Shown here in pieces: positions 52,765-64,000 of a DNA stretch of 64,000 nt. Source of the stretch: Dryobates pubescens (lineage: Eukaryota; Chordata; Aves; Piciformes; Picidae); assembly GCF_014839835.1 (NCBI RefSeq), contig NC_071646.1, positions 5,146,001 to 5,210,000 of the forward strand, read 5' to 3'. The stretch's first letter is position 1. Every line of letters starts with the position of its first letter. The notes under the pieces are model-generated. The model saw only the letters and a program-made list of their open reading frames with translations. It searched no databases and was not told the origin of the DNA. A program made the translations under genes and the position numbers.

Positions 52765-53633
52765 GTTATCCTACCAGCTAGAACTCTTTAAAAAAAAAAG
52801 TCCCAAAAGCCATCCAAAATTCATGAAAATAAATTAAAAAATGAAAATGGGGGGGAGGGGAGGAAAAAAAAAAGATCAAAACCAACAAAAAAAAAATTAT
52901 TCCAGGTAAAACACCATGGCTATTAACAATTGTACATCAAGCTTTGCTCCTGAGGAGCTCTGTACACATTTACAGCTCTGTTGGGTTTGCATTGTTTGTG
53001 CATTGGTGAGGGCACAGGGAAGCAAAGAAGCCCAGAAAATCCACGCGAGATGGAGGCACGGGAGGAGAGGCATCACCTGCTTGGCTCCCCGGGGTCCTTT
53101 CTCAGACCCAAAAGGGAAAAGGAACCAAACACCCAGGCGAGTCTTGGAAAAGCAGCAGTGTAGGAAAAATTCAAGTATTTCCTCCAGCACAGCCCAGAAT
53201 TGCAACTGAAGGCACTCGAACACGGTGACAATGGAGAAGAGACAGCCGCTGGGCCCCAGAACCTGCCCACCCCCCTCAGCCAGTTTTCCCCCCATTCAAG
53301 TTCTTCTTGCAGCAAAGTCTCCAAAAATCCTTTCATGGTCCCAAATTCAGCAGGTCAGGAAGACACTTGGGAGCCTCCAAAAGCAGAACCAACCCTTCCC
53401 CCTCCCCACAAAAAAAAATTACTGGCAAAACATCAAATGAGACGGGGTCAGTAAGATGGGAGTCCAGGACTGCTGGCTGGACAGTGGCCACCACTACTGG
53501 AAGACTCAGTCTCCAGCTCAGCTCCAGGACGAGATGGGAGTGTTACTGTCTGATGATTCCTGCTCAGTGCTACAGTCCCGAGGAAGAAGTCTGGTGTTCT
53601 TTGCTTCTTATGGCCAGGAGATGCATGGGGCTG

Positions 53634-53791
53634 TTACTTGCCAGCCTCCTGGATCAAACTGTGCAGGTGGATCTCTGCTGTCTGCTGGGGCAAGTGAATG
53701 TCTTGCAGCCAAGAGTGGTTGAAAATGTCTTCTAGAGACGGCCTGTCCGAGGGGCGCATGGACAAACACCACCTGATGAGATGCTGGCATT
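53634..53791 (-). CDS. PIM1: PIM1 exon 6, last exon
   Basis: 158 bp: [55 protein letters not shown]. The C-lobe end and PIM1-type tail. The acceptor is CCCCAG. Confidence 0.95.
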
Positions 53792-56441
53792 CTGGGGAGA
53801 GAAACCAGAAACCACCTGTCAGCTGAAGGCTCTCGTCCCACCTTGTACAATCATCTGCACCCAGGCCGTGCTAGGTGAGCTCGGGCCTGCACCCAAACCT
53901 TCCCAATCGATTATCCATACAGAAGGAGCACAGGATGGCAGGATGCATGCCACCTCCTCCAGCTTAACCATGGAGAATCAGCCTCCTCATGTGCCACCCC
54001 CACCAGCTCACTTATGGGAGATAATCCTCTTCACGTGCCACCTCCTCCAGCTTAACCGAGGGAGATCAACCTCCTCCACTGCCCCACGATGAGAACACTC
54101 ATGTGATGGAGTCCCACCTCCCAAAAGCCCTTTCGCAGCATAAAGCAAAGCTGAGCACCCACCTATAGACAGCCTGCGGCGGAACAGGAGTTGACCGCGG
54201 ATGATGTCCTCGTCCTGCTCGAAGGGGACATCCCCGCAGACCATGTCGTAGAGCAGCACCCCCAGGGACCAGACAGTGGCAGAGCGGCCGTGGTAGCGGT
54301 GGTAGCGCACCCACTCGGGCGGGCTGTACACTCGCGTCCCTGCGGGCACAGACACAGCGTCTCAGGCGCCGCTCCCGCAGCCTCCGCGCTCAACCAGGAC
54401 ATCCCCAGGGATCCAGCGAGCAGGAAGGGGAGGCGGGGTGGGGGTGGGGACACATGGTGACCTGCCACCCCCTCTCGCCAACACGTGACTCTTGTTTACA
54501 AACTTTGGGTTGTAAAACCAAGCCCTGGGTGCCGGAAGAGGGCAGCACGCGCCCGGGGAAGGCCCGACCGTTACACGCCAAAAAAAAAATAAAAACACGC
54601 CCAGCAAAGCCTACGGCTTGGGGGGGGGGGGGATAGGAATCCCACGCCTTGCCCCCACCCACCCCGGCCGAGAAATAATAAAACCAAAGCAAAGAAGGGG
54701 AGCGGAACAGCCCCAGCAAAACAAGCCGGCCAGCATAGGTGTTTTGCAATCCCACCCCCCCCCTTCCTCCCTCCCCCGCCCGCTCTGCTACCCCATGGGT
54801 GTTTGTTTTCACCGCCTCTCCCCCCCCCCGCAAACCGGGGCAGGGCCAGGAGCCGGCTCCCGTTTCACAACATTGACCCCACGCCAAAAAGCAACTTGGC
54901 AACCAGCTGAATAATTAATTCTACTCCTCCTTCCCTACACACAAACACACACCGACACCCCCCCCACCCCGCCAAGCAAAGAGGGGGAACCTCCTCCAGC
55001 CACCCTGCAGCGCTCAATACCGGCAGCAGTATCCCGAGGGGTGGGCTCACCATCAAATTCGGTGTAGACTGTGTCCTTGAGGAAGGTACCGGAGCCGAAG
55101 TCGATGAGCTTGAGCTCACCGGTGGCGAGGTCGACGATGATGTTCTCGTCCTTGATGTCGCGGTGCAGGACGCCGCAGTTGTTGCAGTGCCGCACGGCCT
55201 CCAGCACCTGCCGGAACAGCCCCCGGGCCAGCTCCTCGGACAGCGAGCCCCGCTCCGTGATGAAATCGAAGAGATCCTGAGATGGTTCCGGACGCTCCAA
55301 CACCAGCACGAAGCTGTCGGGCAGCTCAAACCAGTCCAGGAGGTGGATGACGCCGCGGAAACTGGAGCCCACTCGGTTCAGCAGCACGATTTCCATCGGC
55401 ACACGGGTGCCATTGGGCTGCGGGGAGAACCCACGGCGATGGTCAGCGTGCGCCGGGGGTCCGGGACCCCCTGCCCGGGATGGCTCCGGGCTCCCTTGGT
55501 CCGACTTCACTGGCACTTGGGCATCCCACCTCCGCCCAGGGGGTGCTCTAATGCCCCCCTGCTAAGCTCTCCTGGTGCCTGGGCATCTCCCTGCCCAGGT
55601 AATATCCCGGCACCCTGCCCGCCCGATTCCACCTATGCAAGGGAATGCCCCGATAACCCCCTGCCCGCTTTCATGGGGGGCTGGGGTTTTCTCTACCCAG
55701 GGAATGCCCAGGTAACCTCCTGCCTGGTTCCACTGGTGCCTGGGCACCCACCCCCGCCCAGGAAATGTGCCGGTGCCCCAGTGCCCCGGTGCCCCCCCGC
55801 GGGCTCAGACCCCAGCCCAGAGGAAGCGCCGGTGCACCCCTGCTTAGCCCCGCCGGTGCTGAGCATGCTCCCGACCGGAATGCTCCGTGTCCCCCCATGA
55901 CCCCACAGCCGCTCCCCCCGCCGTGTCCCGGTTTCCATCCTCCCGGGCCTCGGATTATCCCCACCCGACGATGCCCCGTTTACTCTCGGTGTCCCCCGGT
56001 TACTCACCAGCTCGCCCCACTCGGAGATGCGTTCCCGGGCCACGTGTTTGATGGCCACCTGCAAGCCAAGAGGAGCGGCGGGGCTGAGCGCGGGGCTGAG
56101 CACGCCGCCGCCCGCCCCGCCGCCTCCCCCTCCTCCTCCTCCTTCTCCACCCCGCCACCAGCCCCGCCACTTACCGGGGTGCTGTCTGAAAGGCGGATAC
56201 CCGAATAAACCGTGCCGAAGCCGCCGCTCCCCAGCACCGGGCCCACCCGGTATAGCTTCTCCAGCGGCTCCTTCTCCTTCCCTGCGGGCGATAACCGGCG
56301 GTCAAGGCTTCGCCCGGAGCCCCAGCCGTCTCCCGAACCGACCCTGGCCGAGCCAAACCGGGCCGTACCTGATTGTAGTTTAGGGCTGTGTAGCTCTCCA
56401 CCGGTCGCGGAACGTAGATGGGCCAACGAAGAGAGCAGCAT
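53634..56441 (-). CDS. PIM1: PIM1, proto-oncogene serine/threonine kinase
   Basis: A constitutively active cytosolic/nuclear kinase that promotes survival and cell-cycle progression downstream of JAK/STAT and is controlled mainly by expression. The CDS on the minus strand joins 56369-56441, 56175-56281, 56008-56058, 55051-55417, 54163-54339 and 53634-53791. This gives 933 nt and 310 aa (human 313; three residues after MLLS are missing). Visible features are the P-loop [12 protein letters not shown] (41-52), Lys64 of VAIK, the hinge ERPEP with the PIM-specific proline (120), the catalytic loop HRDIKDEN (Asp164), DFG (183-185) and SPPEW in place of the APE motif. No regulatory domain is present. 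PIM1 rather than PIM3 is based on KEKEPLE, the C-terminus [13 protein letters not shown] and TBC1D22B next door, although parts ([16 protein letters not shown]) resemble PIM3. Confidence 0.95.
53948..54079. repeat. 44-bp triple tandem repeat
   Basis: Three copies with exact 44-bp spacing (TGCCACC at 53948, 53992 and 54036), in PIM1 intron 5. The first and third copies are more alike (CTCCTCCAGCTTAACC). Confidence 0.85.
54163..54339 (-). CDS. PIM1: PIM1 exon 5
   Basis: 177 bp: [58 protein letters not shown]. The acceptor is CCCGCAG and the donor GTGGGT. Confidence 0.96.
   Translation of the reverse strand, partial: GRECTARPSGCATTATTAALPLSGPWGCCSTTWSAGMSPSSRTRTSSAVNSCSAAGCL
54340..55050. other. 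PIM1 intron 4
   Basis: GC-rich with a G-run (54619-54631) and several C-runs; no coding exon recognised. Confidence 0.6.
55051..55417 (-). CDS. PIM1: PIM1 exon 4, catalytic core
   Basis: 367 bp: [20 protein letters not shown], hinge, [27 protein letters not shown]. The acceptor is CCCGCAG and the donor GATG, then GTGAGC. Confidence 0.97.
55500..55860. repeat. Degenerate minisatellite in PIM1 intron 3
   Basis: Loosely repeated phrases (CTGGTGCCTGGGCA, CCCAGGGAATGCCC, TGCCCGGTTCCAC-like) at spacings of about 60 bp, C-rich and well diverged. Confidence 0.65.
56008..56058 (-). CDS. PIM1: PIM1 exon 3
   Basis: 51 bp, 17 codons: [17 protein letters not shown], with the ATP-anchoring lysine. The acceptor is TTGCAG and the donor GTGAGT. 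Confidence 0.96.
56175..56281 (-). CDS. PIM1: PIM1 exon 2, P-loop
   Basis: 107 bp: [35 protein letters not shown]. The acceptor is CCCGCAG and the donor GTAAGT. Confidence 0.96.
56369..56441 (-). CDS. PIM1: PIM1 exon 1, start codon
   Basis: Encodes [24 protein letters not shown]. Mammalian PIM1 has MLLSKINSLAHL, so three residues are absent here. The donor is TCAG, then GTACGG. Confidence 0.93.
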
Positions 56442-57130
56442 CCCGGCTCCCTCGCCCGATTTCGGGGCCGGTCCCGGCACCTCCCGAACCGGACCGGCCA
56501 CCGGTGGCTCGGTTCCGGTGGTCGGGTTGCCGAGCGGCAGCGATCGGGCGGGGGAGCCCGGGGAGGAGGAGATGGGGAAGGCAGTAGCTCGCCGGCAGCT
56601 GGGCGGGGAGGGAGCGGCCGCGGCGCGGCTACTCCCCGCGCTGCCGAGCTCCCGTGTGTGGCGGCGGCGCCCGGCCGGCCCCGGGAGTAGCGGCGGCCGG
56701 GGGCGGGCCCAGGGGCGCCGGAGGGCGGAGCCAGCCCGCCAGACCCAACCGCGCCGCGCCGCCCAACAGCACTACAGCCAATAGGGGCAGAGCGGCACAG
56801 GGCAGAGCCCGCGGCGGGCCACGACGTGGCGGGAAGGAAAAGGCGCCAAAGGCGGGAGGGAGGAGGGGGGGAGAGGTGCGGGGTTTCATCCCGCTGGGAT
56901 TTGGGGCGAGAAAAGGGGATAACGGGGAGTGGCGAGCTGCTGGCTACCGTGTGGCCCCGCCGTCCCGTCCCGTTCCCGCCCGCAGTCCCAGCGTGTTCCC
57001 CGGTTGCTAAGGGCTCAAAGAACGCGCGTTTGTTGACTGAGCGCAAGGTGGGCGCTGGGAGAGAGGCTCAGTCCTGGTCTGTGGCCGACCCCAGGATCGG
57101 AATCACTGGGGTCATGGGCATGCTGCAAGC

Positions 57131-60100
57131 TCGTCGCGAACGGCTGCAGCATCCCCGCTGCCAGAACCGGTCCTGCACCTCCTCATCCTCGCACATCCAC
57201 ACACAAAAAAACCCCTTTCATTTTTAAGTTTATTCGCTGTAGGAGTTGTTTGATGTTTGGGGTTTTTTTCCCCGCAATCTCCCAACTTCCCGGCGGTGCT
57301 CGGCATCCCCCGGATCCTGTCCTGCCCGTTTCCCCTGTTACTTCATCACGGGCAAACCGGTATCTGAACTTTTCCCTTTTCTAGTAAAAGTGGCTATTCC
57401 AGCTGCGGACTCTTGACTAACAACCCTTTTTTGTTCCTTTTTTCACCCCTCCACCCCCTCTTTTTTTTTTTTCCCCCGCAGAAGTCTCTGGCTGAGATGC
57501 CTTCCCGAGCTCCAGAGATAAGATAAATAATTTACTGGATGGAGGTCTCTGATTACTCACTCTATTAGCATTTGGAGCAAAGAGCTCCAGCCACCGGGAG
57601 CTGAATTATTCCAGACGAAGCCCATCTGGGCTCCCTCGCCCCAGTGCGACCGAGGAGTTCCCAGCATCCCACACATACTTGTGGCATGAATTGCTTGAAA
57701 TCGAATGGGCTTTACTGGAAGGGCTGGTGAGCTCCAGACTCTTTCAGTATTCCTTTTACACATATACATTCATACATAGGTATACACATATACATACATA
57801 CATAAAATAATAAACCACAACCAAAATGCCAACCCCAAAGTTGGCTGCGGGGCCGCGGTTTGGCCATCACCACCACCGTTGCCTCTTATATTTACCCAGA
57901 GAACATGGCACATCCTCTTTTAGGGGCTGAGACAAAGGGAAACCTACAAGCTGGAAAACCTACGTTGGGTTTTACCCAGAAAGTGACATTTTTATTTGGG
58001 GGGGGGGGGGGGGGGAATCAAAACCCAAAAAATACACCAAAGAAAAAGTGTGGAGCCTGCCTTTTTTTTTTAAGGCTGTTGTTATTATTATTATTTGGGG
58101 TGATGCAAACTGCAGGTGGAGGAGAAGGACAGGCAAGCACCTTTCTCCTGCCTTCTTTCTACCTGACGCCTGGGCATATTTGGGACAACTGGTTCTGCCA
58201 GTCCCTGCTCAGCCATGGGATGAAGTGACTCAGCATCTGGTCCCAAACTCATTATCAAATTCTTTGCCTGGATGATGAAAGGTCCCGAAGGGGCTGCCCT
58301 GGAAACCTAGGCTCTTTATTGACAAACAAAGCTCACCCCGGGAGTGGCTGGGCTTTCCTGGGGGCTGCCTTCTCCTGACCTCCTTGGGAGGTGCTGCTTC
58401 TTCCTCACTCTGCCCAAACCTGTTAATTAGCGTCAAAGGGAGCAGCAAAGTGTCTTGCAACCCCGATGATGTGGGGCTAAATCATCCTTCTGTGTAACCC
58501 TGCCCAGCTGCTAATTTCCCCGGGGGACTGAGTCAGCAGCCGCCTCTTCCTGCCTGCACTGAGGGGTTCTATCCCCTCTGGGTTGGGGAAAAAAACATCT
58601 TGGAGATGATGGGGAGACATTTCTCCATGCTCTGGCCGTGCAAAGCACGGGTGCAGCCCAATTTTCCATCTGTGTCCATGTATTTCCAGAATAACCCACA
58701 CCCATCCCACATATTCACCTTTCCCCTTGCCAGGCAAGGTCAGGCCATTGGGATGTGTGAGCCATTCAACCTGGGAGCAAACCCCATCCTGCTTGCTCCC
58801 TGCTTTGCCTTCATCCATAGGAATCACCTTTTTGTTTTTCCTCTGGGATGAAAGCCACGGAGGACGGCGCGCTCAGAAGAGCTTTTCACGCTCCTTGCAC
58901 TTTCACGGCCACACGGATGTCCAAGTGGAACTGCAGGTCCTGGCCCCGTCCGTGCAGCAACATCCCTGATGCAAGCTGCCCCTTTCCCCGCTCTGGGTCC
59001 AGCCCAACCCGTAGCATAAGCCCGCGAGGAGCACTTTGCACCCCAGAGAAGATCACACGGGGCTTGTGAGGAGGAAAAATCCAAAGAGGGACCGTGCCTG
59101 GGGGAGAAGCAGGGTCCCGGGGTGGCCCATGGCGCTGGTGGCAGATCCGCGGGAGAAGAACTCCCAGCAGACATCAAAAGATCAGTTCTGAGCCCTGCAA
59201 ACAATTCCAGCAGCTTTCGGGCTCTTCAGCGGCATTCCAGTCTAACCGGGGCTGCCTTGCATGATAATCAGGCTTAATTACTGCTTTATCGCTTGATTGC
59301 TGTGCTGGGCCCTTGGAGCTGCAGTGTTGCTTTCGCAGTTTACTTTTTGTGTTTCCTCCCCCTCGCCTTCCCCGCCAGCACAATTAGCAAATAGGTGACA
59401 ATGGGGAGGGCCAGGGCTGTACCCGGGGTGGGGGAGAGGAAAGATTTGCTGCTCGGGAGTCCCTGGGGTGGAGGGGGAGCAGATTTGCAGCCCTGTGGAG
59501 CCTTCAAATTGAGGTTTCCGCCGGTGCCCCTCAGAAGAAATAGCAAGGTCGATGCCAAACCAGGAGCACAGCCACATTATCAGCCCCTGGTCAGCCCCTG
59601 GAGCATCCCTTCCCTCCGGAGGGGACAGCATCCCCGCAGCGGGGAGGAGAGGGTTGTGGGGCCATTACGGCCGTGACACAGAAAGGCTGTGGCTTTCCTA
59701 CCACGAGCTTTGAGTCATTGCGTGACCTTGGCTGCATCTGCCCGTGGCTCTGTTGCCCGCAGAACCGGCTGGCCCAGGGCGTGGGGTGAAAGGGTGGCAC
59801 GGACCTGCTGGTCCTCAGGGAAAGCAAGAAGCCTTCCCCTATCGGGACAGTGAAGATGTTCCCACCTACGCCCTGTGAGCAATCCCTGGTCGTGCCAGCA
59901 CGGGTGCTGCCCTCGGCCATGCAGTGGGTGCCGTGGTTAGGACACCCCCAGTGTGCCGCCAGCTGCTTAAAGTCACTTCTGCTGCAGCGAGAAGCTGTCC
60001 TGGTGCCTCGTGGATGACTTTGGAACTGCAATATAACGTGTGTGTGCTCCCCAGCATCCTGGTGGTGCAGGTGATGGGCAACACCATACAGGATGTGGCT

Positions 60101-60340
60101 GACCCTGGGTGGGTTTGGGGGGGGGTGGGCTGTGAAGGTGCTGTGCTGCTATATGTTGGGTTCATGGATGCTGGAAGCCAGCAAAACCACTGTGTGCTGG
60201 CTGGGTGCTGCTTTCCCTCTCTCTCCACCCTCTGGGTGCCAGAGGTTCCTTCAGATACAACTGAGACTCCAATGAAGCAGGAAAGCACACATCTCATCCT
60301 GGAGCTGAAGCCACCATCCAAGGACAGTGGGGAACAAAGT
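57131..60340. other. Upstream flank of PIM1, no gene seen
   Basis: Unique sequence with a T-run (57461-57471), a CATA-type microsatellite (57758-57806) and a G-run (about 57998-58015). Two AT-rich stretches (57508-57560 with GATAAGATAA, and 59255-59300 with CTTAATTACTGCTTTATCG) look like possible enhancer cores, but this is only a visual impression. Confidence 0.45.
57758..57806. repeat. CATA/TATACA microsatellite
   Basis: Imperfect TACATACATA and TATACACATATAC stretch. Confidence 0.8.
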
Positions 60341-60344
60341 CCTT

Positions 60345-61030
60345 GCTGATGTGGTGGAGCACCCCAAAGCCCTTCTAAGCCAGCACTCAATCCTGGACCT
60401 CTGGGTGCCAATTTCCCCCATTTTAGGTGGTTGTGGGACCTGCAAGTGAGGAAGGAATGAGAAGGTCCTTACTGGTGTGCTGGAGCAGTCTGAAATCCCT
60501 GTGAAGCAGCACCCAGTCCTGGGCTGTTGGGTGTTAATTCCTGACAGTTTAGTAAGTTGATAGGGCTTGGAGTGAGGCTTGGGAAGGTGATGGGACCTGT
60601 GGGCAGGGCAGAAGGTGAGAAAGGGCCTTGGTGGTGTGCTGGAGCACCCCAAAACCCCTCTAAAGCAACACCCAGTCCTGGACCTTTGGGTGCCAATTCT
60701 CACCATTTTAGGAAGCTGTTGGGACCTGCAAGTGCATCAGGAGATAAGAAAGGTCCTTTCTGGTGTGCTGGAGCACTCTGAAACCCCTCTAAGGCAGCAC
60801 CCAGTCCTGGGCCGCTGGGCGCCCATTCCTGCCACCTTAGGAAGGTAATGGAATCCCTGAGCAGGGCTTGGGAAGATGATGGGACCTGTGAGCAGGGCAG
60901 AGGCAGAGAAAGGTCCTCAGTGGTGTGCTGGAGCACCCCAAAACCCTGCTATGCCAGCACCCAGTTGGGTGCCAGCTCCTGCCAGCTTAGGAAGGCGATG
61001 GGATCCCTGAGCAGGGCCTGGGAAGGTGAC
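60345..61030. repeat. Higher-order minisatellite upstream of PIM1
   Basis: Five units anchored by TGGTGTGCTGGAGCA-like phrases at about 60355, 60481, 60640, 60769 and 60929. Spacings alternate 126, 159, 129 and 160 bp, giving a composite period of about 287 bp. The longer unit has an extra segment with GAGCAGGGCTTGGGAAG. Confidence 0.88.
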
Positions 61031-64000
61031 GGGACCTGCGAGGAGCTGCAGGGACTCATCCTGCTTCCCAGGAAGGGCAGGCATCGGGGATTTCTTCTTC
61101 TTCATTTCCATTTTTCGTTGTCTGGTGGCTCGCAGCGCGGGCTGCGGGGCGAGGTGTGGCGGAGGCGGCAGCATGGCTAATCTGCCTTGTGAATGGAGCC
61201 GCACGGGGGGCGGCCGAGGGGATCGGGGAGGTGGAGGGAGCCACATATTTGGGATTCCTTCATCTGGGTGGGCTCCTTCTCCCCAGACTCTCAGGATGTG
61301 GGAAATGGAAGATGAAAGGAGCTGCATTTCCAGCCTCTCGGGTTACAACGTCTAAAGAAGAGGGGAAAAAAAAGAGACAGAGAGAGAGAAAAAAAGAAAA
61401 AGGGAAAGGAAAAAAAAAAAAAAGGGTGGTTGGGGAGGGGGAAAAAGGGTTGGGGGAGAGGGGGGAAGGGGGAGTGGAGGGATTGAGTTGGGATGCTACA
61501 GGGAAACCTGGGTTGGGAAATGGCCCGGCGAGGTTGGGGCAGGGAAGGGGGCGGCTGGGGCTGAGCCGCTCGTGTTTCACATCACGTCAGGGCTGAGGAA
61601 TTTCCTCTGCTCTGGGGGTGCCTCGCAGAGAAAAAGGGGGAGGCTTTAAGGTTAGCTGGGGATGAAGAATAGCCAAGAGGCAAGGGATTAGAAGTGTAAC
61701 CCAGGGCCGGCTGTTTGCAAGCAAACCCTCTCGCGGAGCCGAGGGGAAAGAGGGACAGGGAAGGGTGACGGTGGGGACCCTGGGCCACGTGTCACCTGCA
61801 TCCCATCCCCAGCGAGCAGAGCAGGGCAATTGTCCCCATCCCTGGCGTGGTTCCCTCCCTGGGAGCCCCTCTGCAGCCAAGCCTCTGCAGCAGGAAAGGG
61901 ACAGGGAGAGGGGGCAGCCAGGCACACAGGACTCTGTGCGGAGAGCATGGGCTGGGTCCCATGCCCAGGTGCTGAATTTATACCCTCATGGGTGATAGAA
62001 GCAGCCCCCTGACCTGGGCATCGCGTGGCATTGTCCCACCCACTCCTGAGACCAGGTTTTGTCCCCAAACACTTCATTTTCACTTCTCCTTTACTGCTGT
62101 TTGGGGTGATGCAGGGTCAGGTTGGGGAGGAGAGGAGGGAAACACGTTTCTCCTGTTGTTGTTCCCCAATATACTCCATCTTGGATACAACAGCTGGGAA
62201 GGGACCACTGCAGGGTGGAAGTTCAGCCCCTAGCCTGGGCCAAGGAATGCTGCAGGATCTGACCCAGCTGCCCATCCTGGGATGGCAGAGATGCTGGCAC
62301 ATACAGTGGGCAACTAGATTCCCCTTCTGAGGTTGTGTGCTAGAGACAGGCTGTTCTCCCTGAGTTATCCTGGGGAAACTGAGGCCCAGGGAGCTCCAGA
62401 GAGGCTGGAGGGGGAAGATGGACTTACTCCGCTCCAAAAAGGGGATGCAAGCCAAGCAATATGTGGATGGGCTCAGCTCAAGTGCTGGTTAGGACATTGA
62501 GCAGGTTCACCTGCACCCAAACAAGACCCCTGACCATACCTGGGGACTCGGGATCTGACCAGCACCATGGGCTGGCAGCTTGGCTGGCATCACCCTCGGA
62601 GGAAGGACACAAAATAGATCTGTACCCACAGCCTAGGCACCCCCAGCCTCTCCTGGCATATCAGGTTCCTTTCTATAGAGCATTTGCACGAGAGAAAAAT
62701 CACCTTTTAAAGGTTATAAAAATGATTTTGATGGCTAATGGGGGACCAGAGGGTGCCCAGCTCTCCTCTTCCCTCTCCACCCTGCCTATGCCCAGGTACA
62801 TTCCTGGCATTGCTCTGTCTGGGAGTACTGGGAGGGCGCTGACCCCCTGAGCATGGGAAAAATGTTTGTCTGCGTGAGGGAAAGGAGGTGCAAAGAGTGC
62901 GGGGTGAGGAGGTCAGCCGGGAAATCCCTTTCATCTTTTCCCGGGTCTTCAGCCGACACGCGGCCCGGGAGCGCCTGCAGGGAGCAGGAGAGAGATTTTG
63001 TCTGTGCCTGGAAAAGGGGAGGCTCCTGGGGGGCTGCTGGGAGGCCGGATGCTGCTTCCAAGCTGAAAGAGGCTGAATTGCTGCCTGGGGTGGACGGTGC
63101 AGAGATGGGATGGACAGGCCGCAGCGGTGACCCCCTGCATAGGTGATGGGCAATTAGGTTTGGCCTTCATCCTTTTGCATAGCTCAGTGGGATGCAGGGA
63201 CCTCCCACCTCAAGGTGTGCCCCATGATGTCCACAACATGCTAGTGGCTCGGTCTCACTGGGATATGGAGCTTCCCGGGGGAATGGATGCTGGAGGAAGT
63301 TGGCTCAGCCTGGGGAAATCCCAGTGGCAACCCAGCCCTGTGGCAGGGAGGGCAGCCTGCAGGCTGGGCTCTCCCCTTGCTGGGTGCAGAGGTTCAGTGG
63401 TGCAAAGGCTGATCCTGACACTGCATCTGGCCTGTTGGGGAAGGTGCAGGCCTCTTGGCAAGAGCAGAATAAGACTCAGATCTCACCCTCCTTGTCTGCT
63501 TAGCACAAAAGGAGATATGCATGATGCGGGGTTGGCAAAAAGGAGGCGATGGGGGGAGCCCCTGAGGAATCCAGGAGGCATGGGGCTGTTCCCTTCTCTG
63601 CCACACTCCCCCTGCATGCCCTCGTTCTGATCCCTCCATCTCTCTCCCACCTGCACTGTAATAAACCTCTCCTAATGGCTTGCACCCTGACATCTCCCTC
63701 CCAGCACCCCTGGGGAGCTCAGGGCTGTTGCTGCCATCCTCTGCCCTTGTTGGTCAAAGGAGGAGTCCCAGCACCGAGCCGGATCCAGTCTGGTTTCCAG
63801 GAATCCAGGGCTGGGGCAAAGGGCCGTGGGTGACAGCTGGTGCCTTGGGTGTCATCCACTTGTCCTGATGTGCTTGGGTCCCGCTGCACCCCCTTCCTAA
63901 GGCACCCACACCCTGATGCACCAGGGTCCTGCTGCCCCGTGGGACCCTGGCTCTCCCCAGGGGTTTCCATGGCCTGTGCCACGGGGCAAGGGCTTCTCCT
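61031..64000. other. Right end of window, no gene seen
   Basis: Includes a polypurine tract (61351-61480). The remaining open frames are short, lack splice context and match no family I recognise. Confidence 0.5.
61351..61480. repeat. Polypurine tract
   Basis: About 130 bp of nearly pure A/G on the plus strand, including GAGAGAGA and A-runs, able in principle to form triplex DNA. Confidence 0.85.

Larger units (their letters stand above)
52150..53633 (-). other. PIM1: PIM1 3' untranslated region
   Basis: About 1.5 kb, from the stop to the AATAAA at 52167. It includes a G-run of about 27 on the gene strand (plus-strand C-run about 52441-52467), several A/U-rich tracts and an AU-rich element. 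These match the unstable, tightly regulated nature of PIM1 mRNA. Confidence 0.7.
55880..57130 (-). promoter_or_regulatory. PIM1: CpG island and promoter of PIM1
   Basis: CpG-dense over exons 1-3 and about 700 bp upstream. An inverted CCAAT box lies at 56778-56782. No clear TATA box. The gene strand stays open in the ATG frame from the start codon back to a stop at 56772-56774. Confidence 0.75.

Noticed and set aside
53634-56441. PIM3 as the identity of the kinase
   Set aside because: Some segments resemble PIM3, but the KEKEPLE segment, the C-terminal [11 protein letters not shown] and the TBC1D22B neighbour fit PIM1. A tree of avian PIM kinases would settle it.
57860-58228. 122-codon open frame upstream of PIM1
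   Set aside because: It runs through a G homopolymer and has no recognisable domain; likely chance.
1-64000. tRNA, rRNA, microRNA or snoRNA genes
   Set aside because: No cloverleaf, rRNA motif or convincing box C/D or H/ACA structure was recognised by eye. A covariance-model scan would be needed to exclude them.

Overview
This is avian nuclear DNA. The evidence is two complete vertebrate multi-exon genes and one nearly complete one, about thirty CR1 LINE 3' fragments (the dominant retroelement of birds), short introns, and CpG-island promoters. The gene density resembles a bird microchromosome. The species cannot be named. The very high CR1 load would fit a CR1-rich lineage such as woodpeckers and their allies, but that is only a guess. 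No prokaryotic, CRISPR, phage or plasmid content was seen, and no undescribed system is evident. The interest lies in unusual splice sites and tandem repeats within ordinary host genes.

Layout, left to right. Positions 540-1740 hold a CpG-island promoter for BRPF3, with a probable non-coding first exon ending at 1312. Intron 1 contains a 52-bp minisatellite (2039-2836). BRPF3 coding exons run on the + strand from 7582 to 21646: 12 coding exons, 3,516 nt, 1,171 aa. One intron has a GC donor and one acceptor is NAGNAG. Its 3' UTR continues to an AATAAA at 25601 and contains a 1.6-kb TTTGG-type satellite. TBC1D22B lies tail to tail with it on the - strand, from its ATG at 44580 to its stop at 28354 (13 coding exons, 1,524 nt, 507 aa). 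A gene desert with CR1 pieces follows (45-52 kb). PIM1 is on the - strand, from its ATG at 56441 to its stop at 53634 (6 exons, 933 nt, 310 aa), with an AU-rich element in its 3' UTR. The last 7 kb, upstream of PIM1, hold no recognisable gene but contain a higher-order minisatellite (60.35-61.03 kb).

The genes act in separate processes. BRPF3 is a chromatin-reading scaffold of a MYST histone acetyltransferase complex. TBC1D22B is a Rab GTPase-activating protein of the Golgi/endomembrane system. PIM1 is a constitutively active survival serine/threonine kinase. All exon borders were read by eye from splice sites plus family protein similarity recalled from memory; codon phases join without a frameshift in all three genes. 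Transcription starts and poly(A) sites are inferred.
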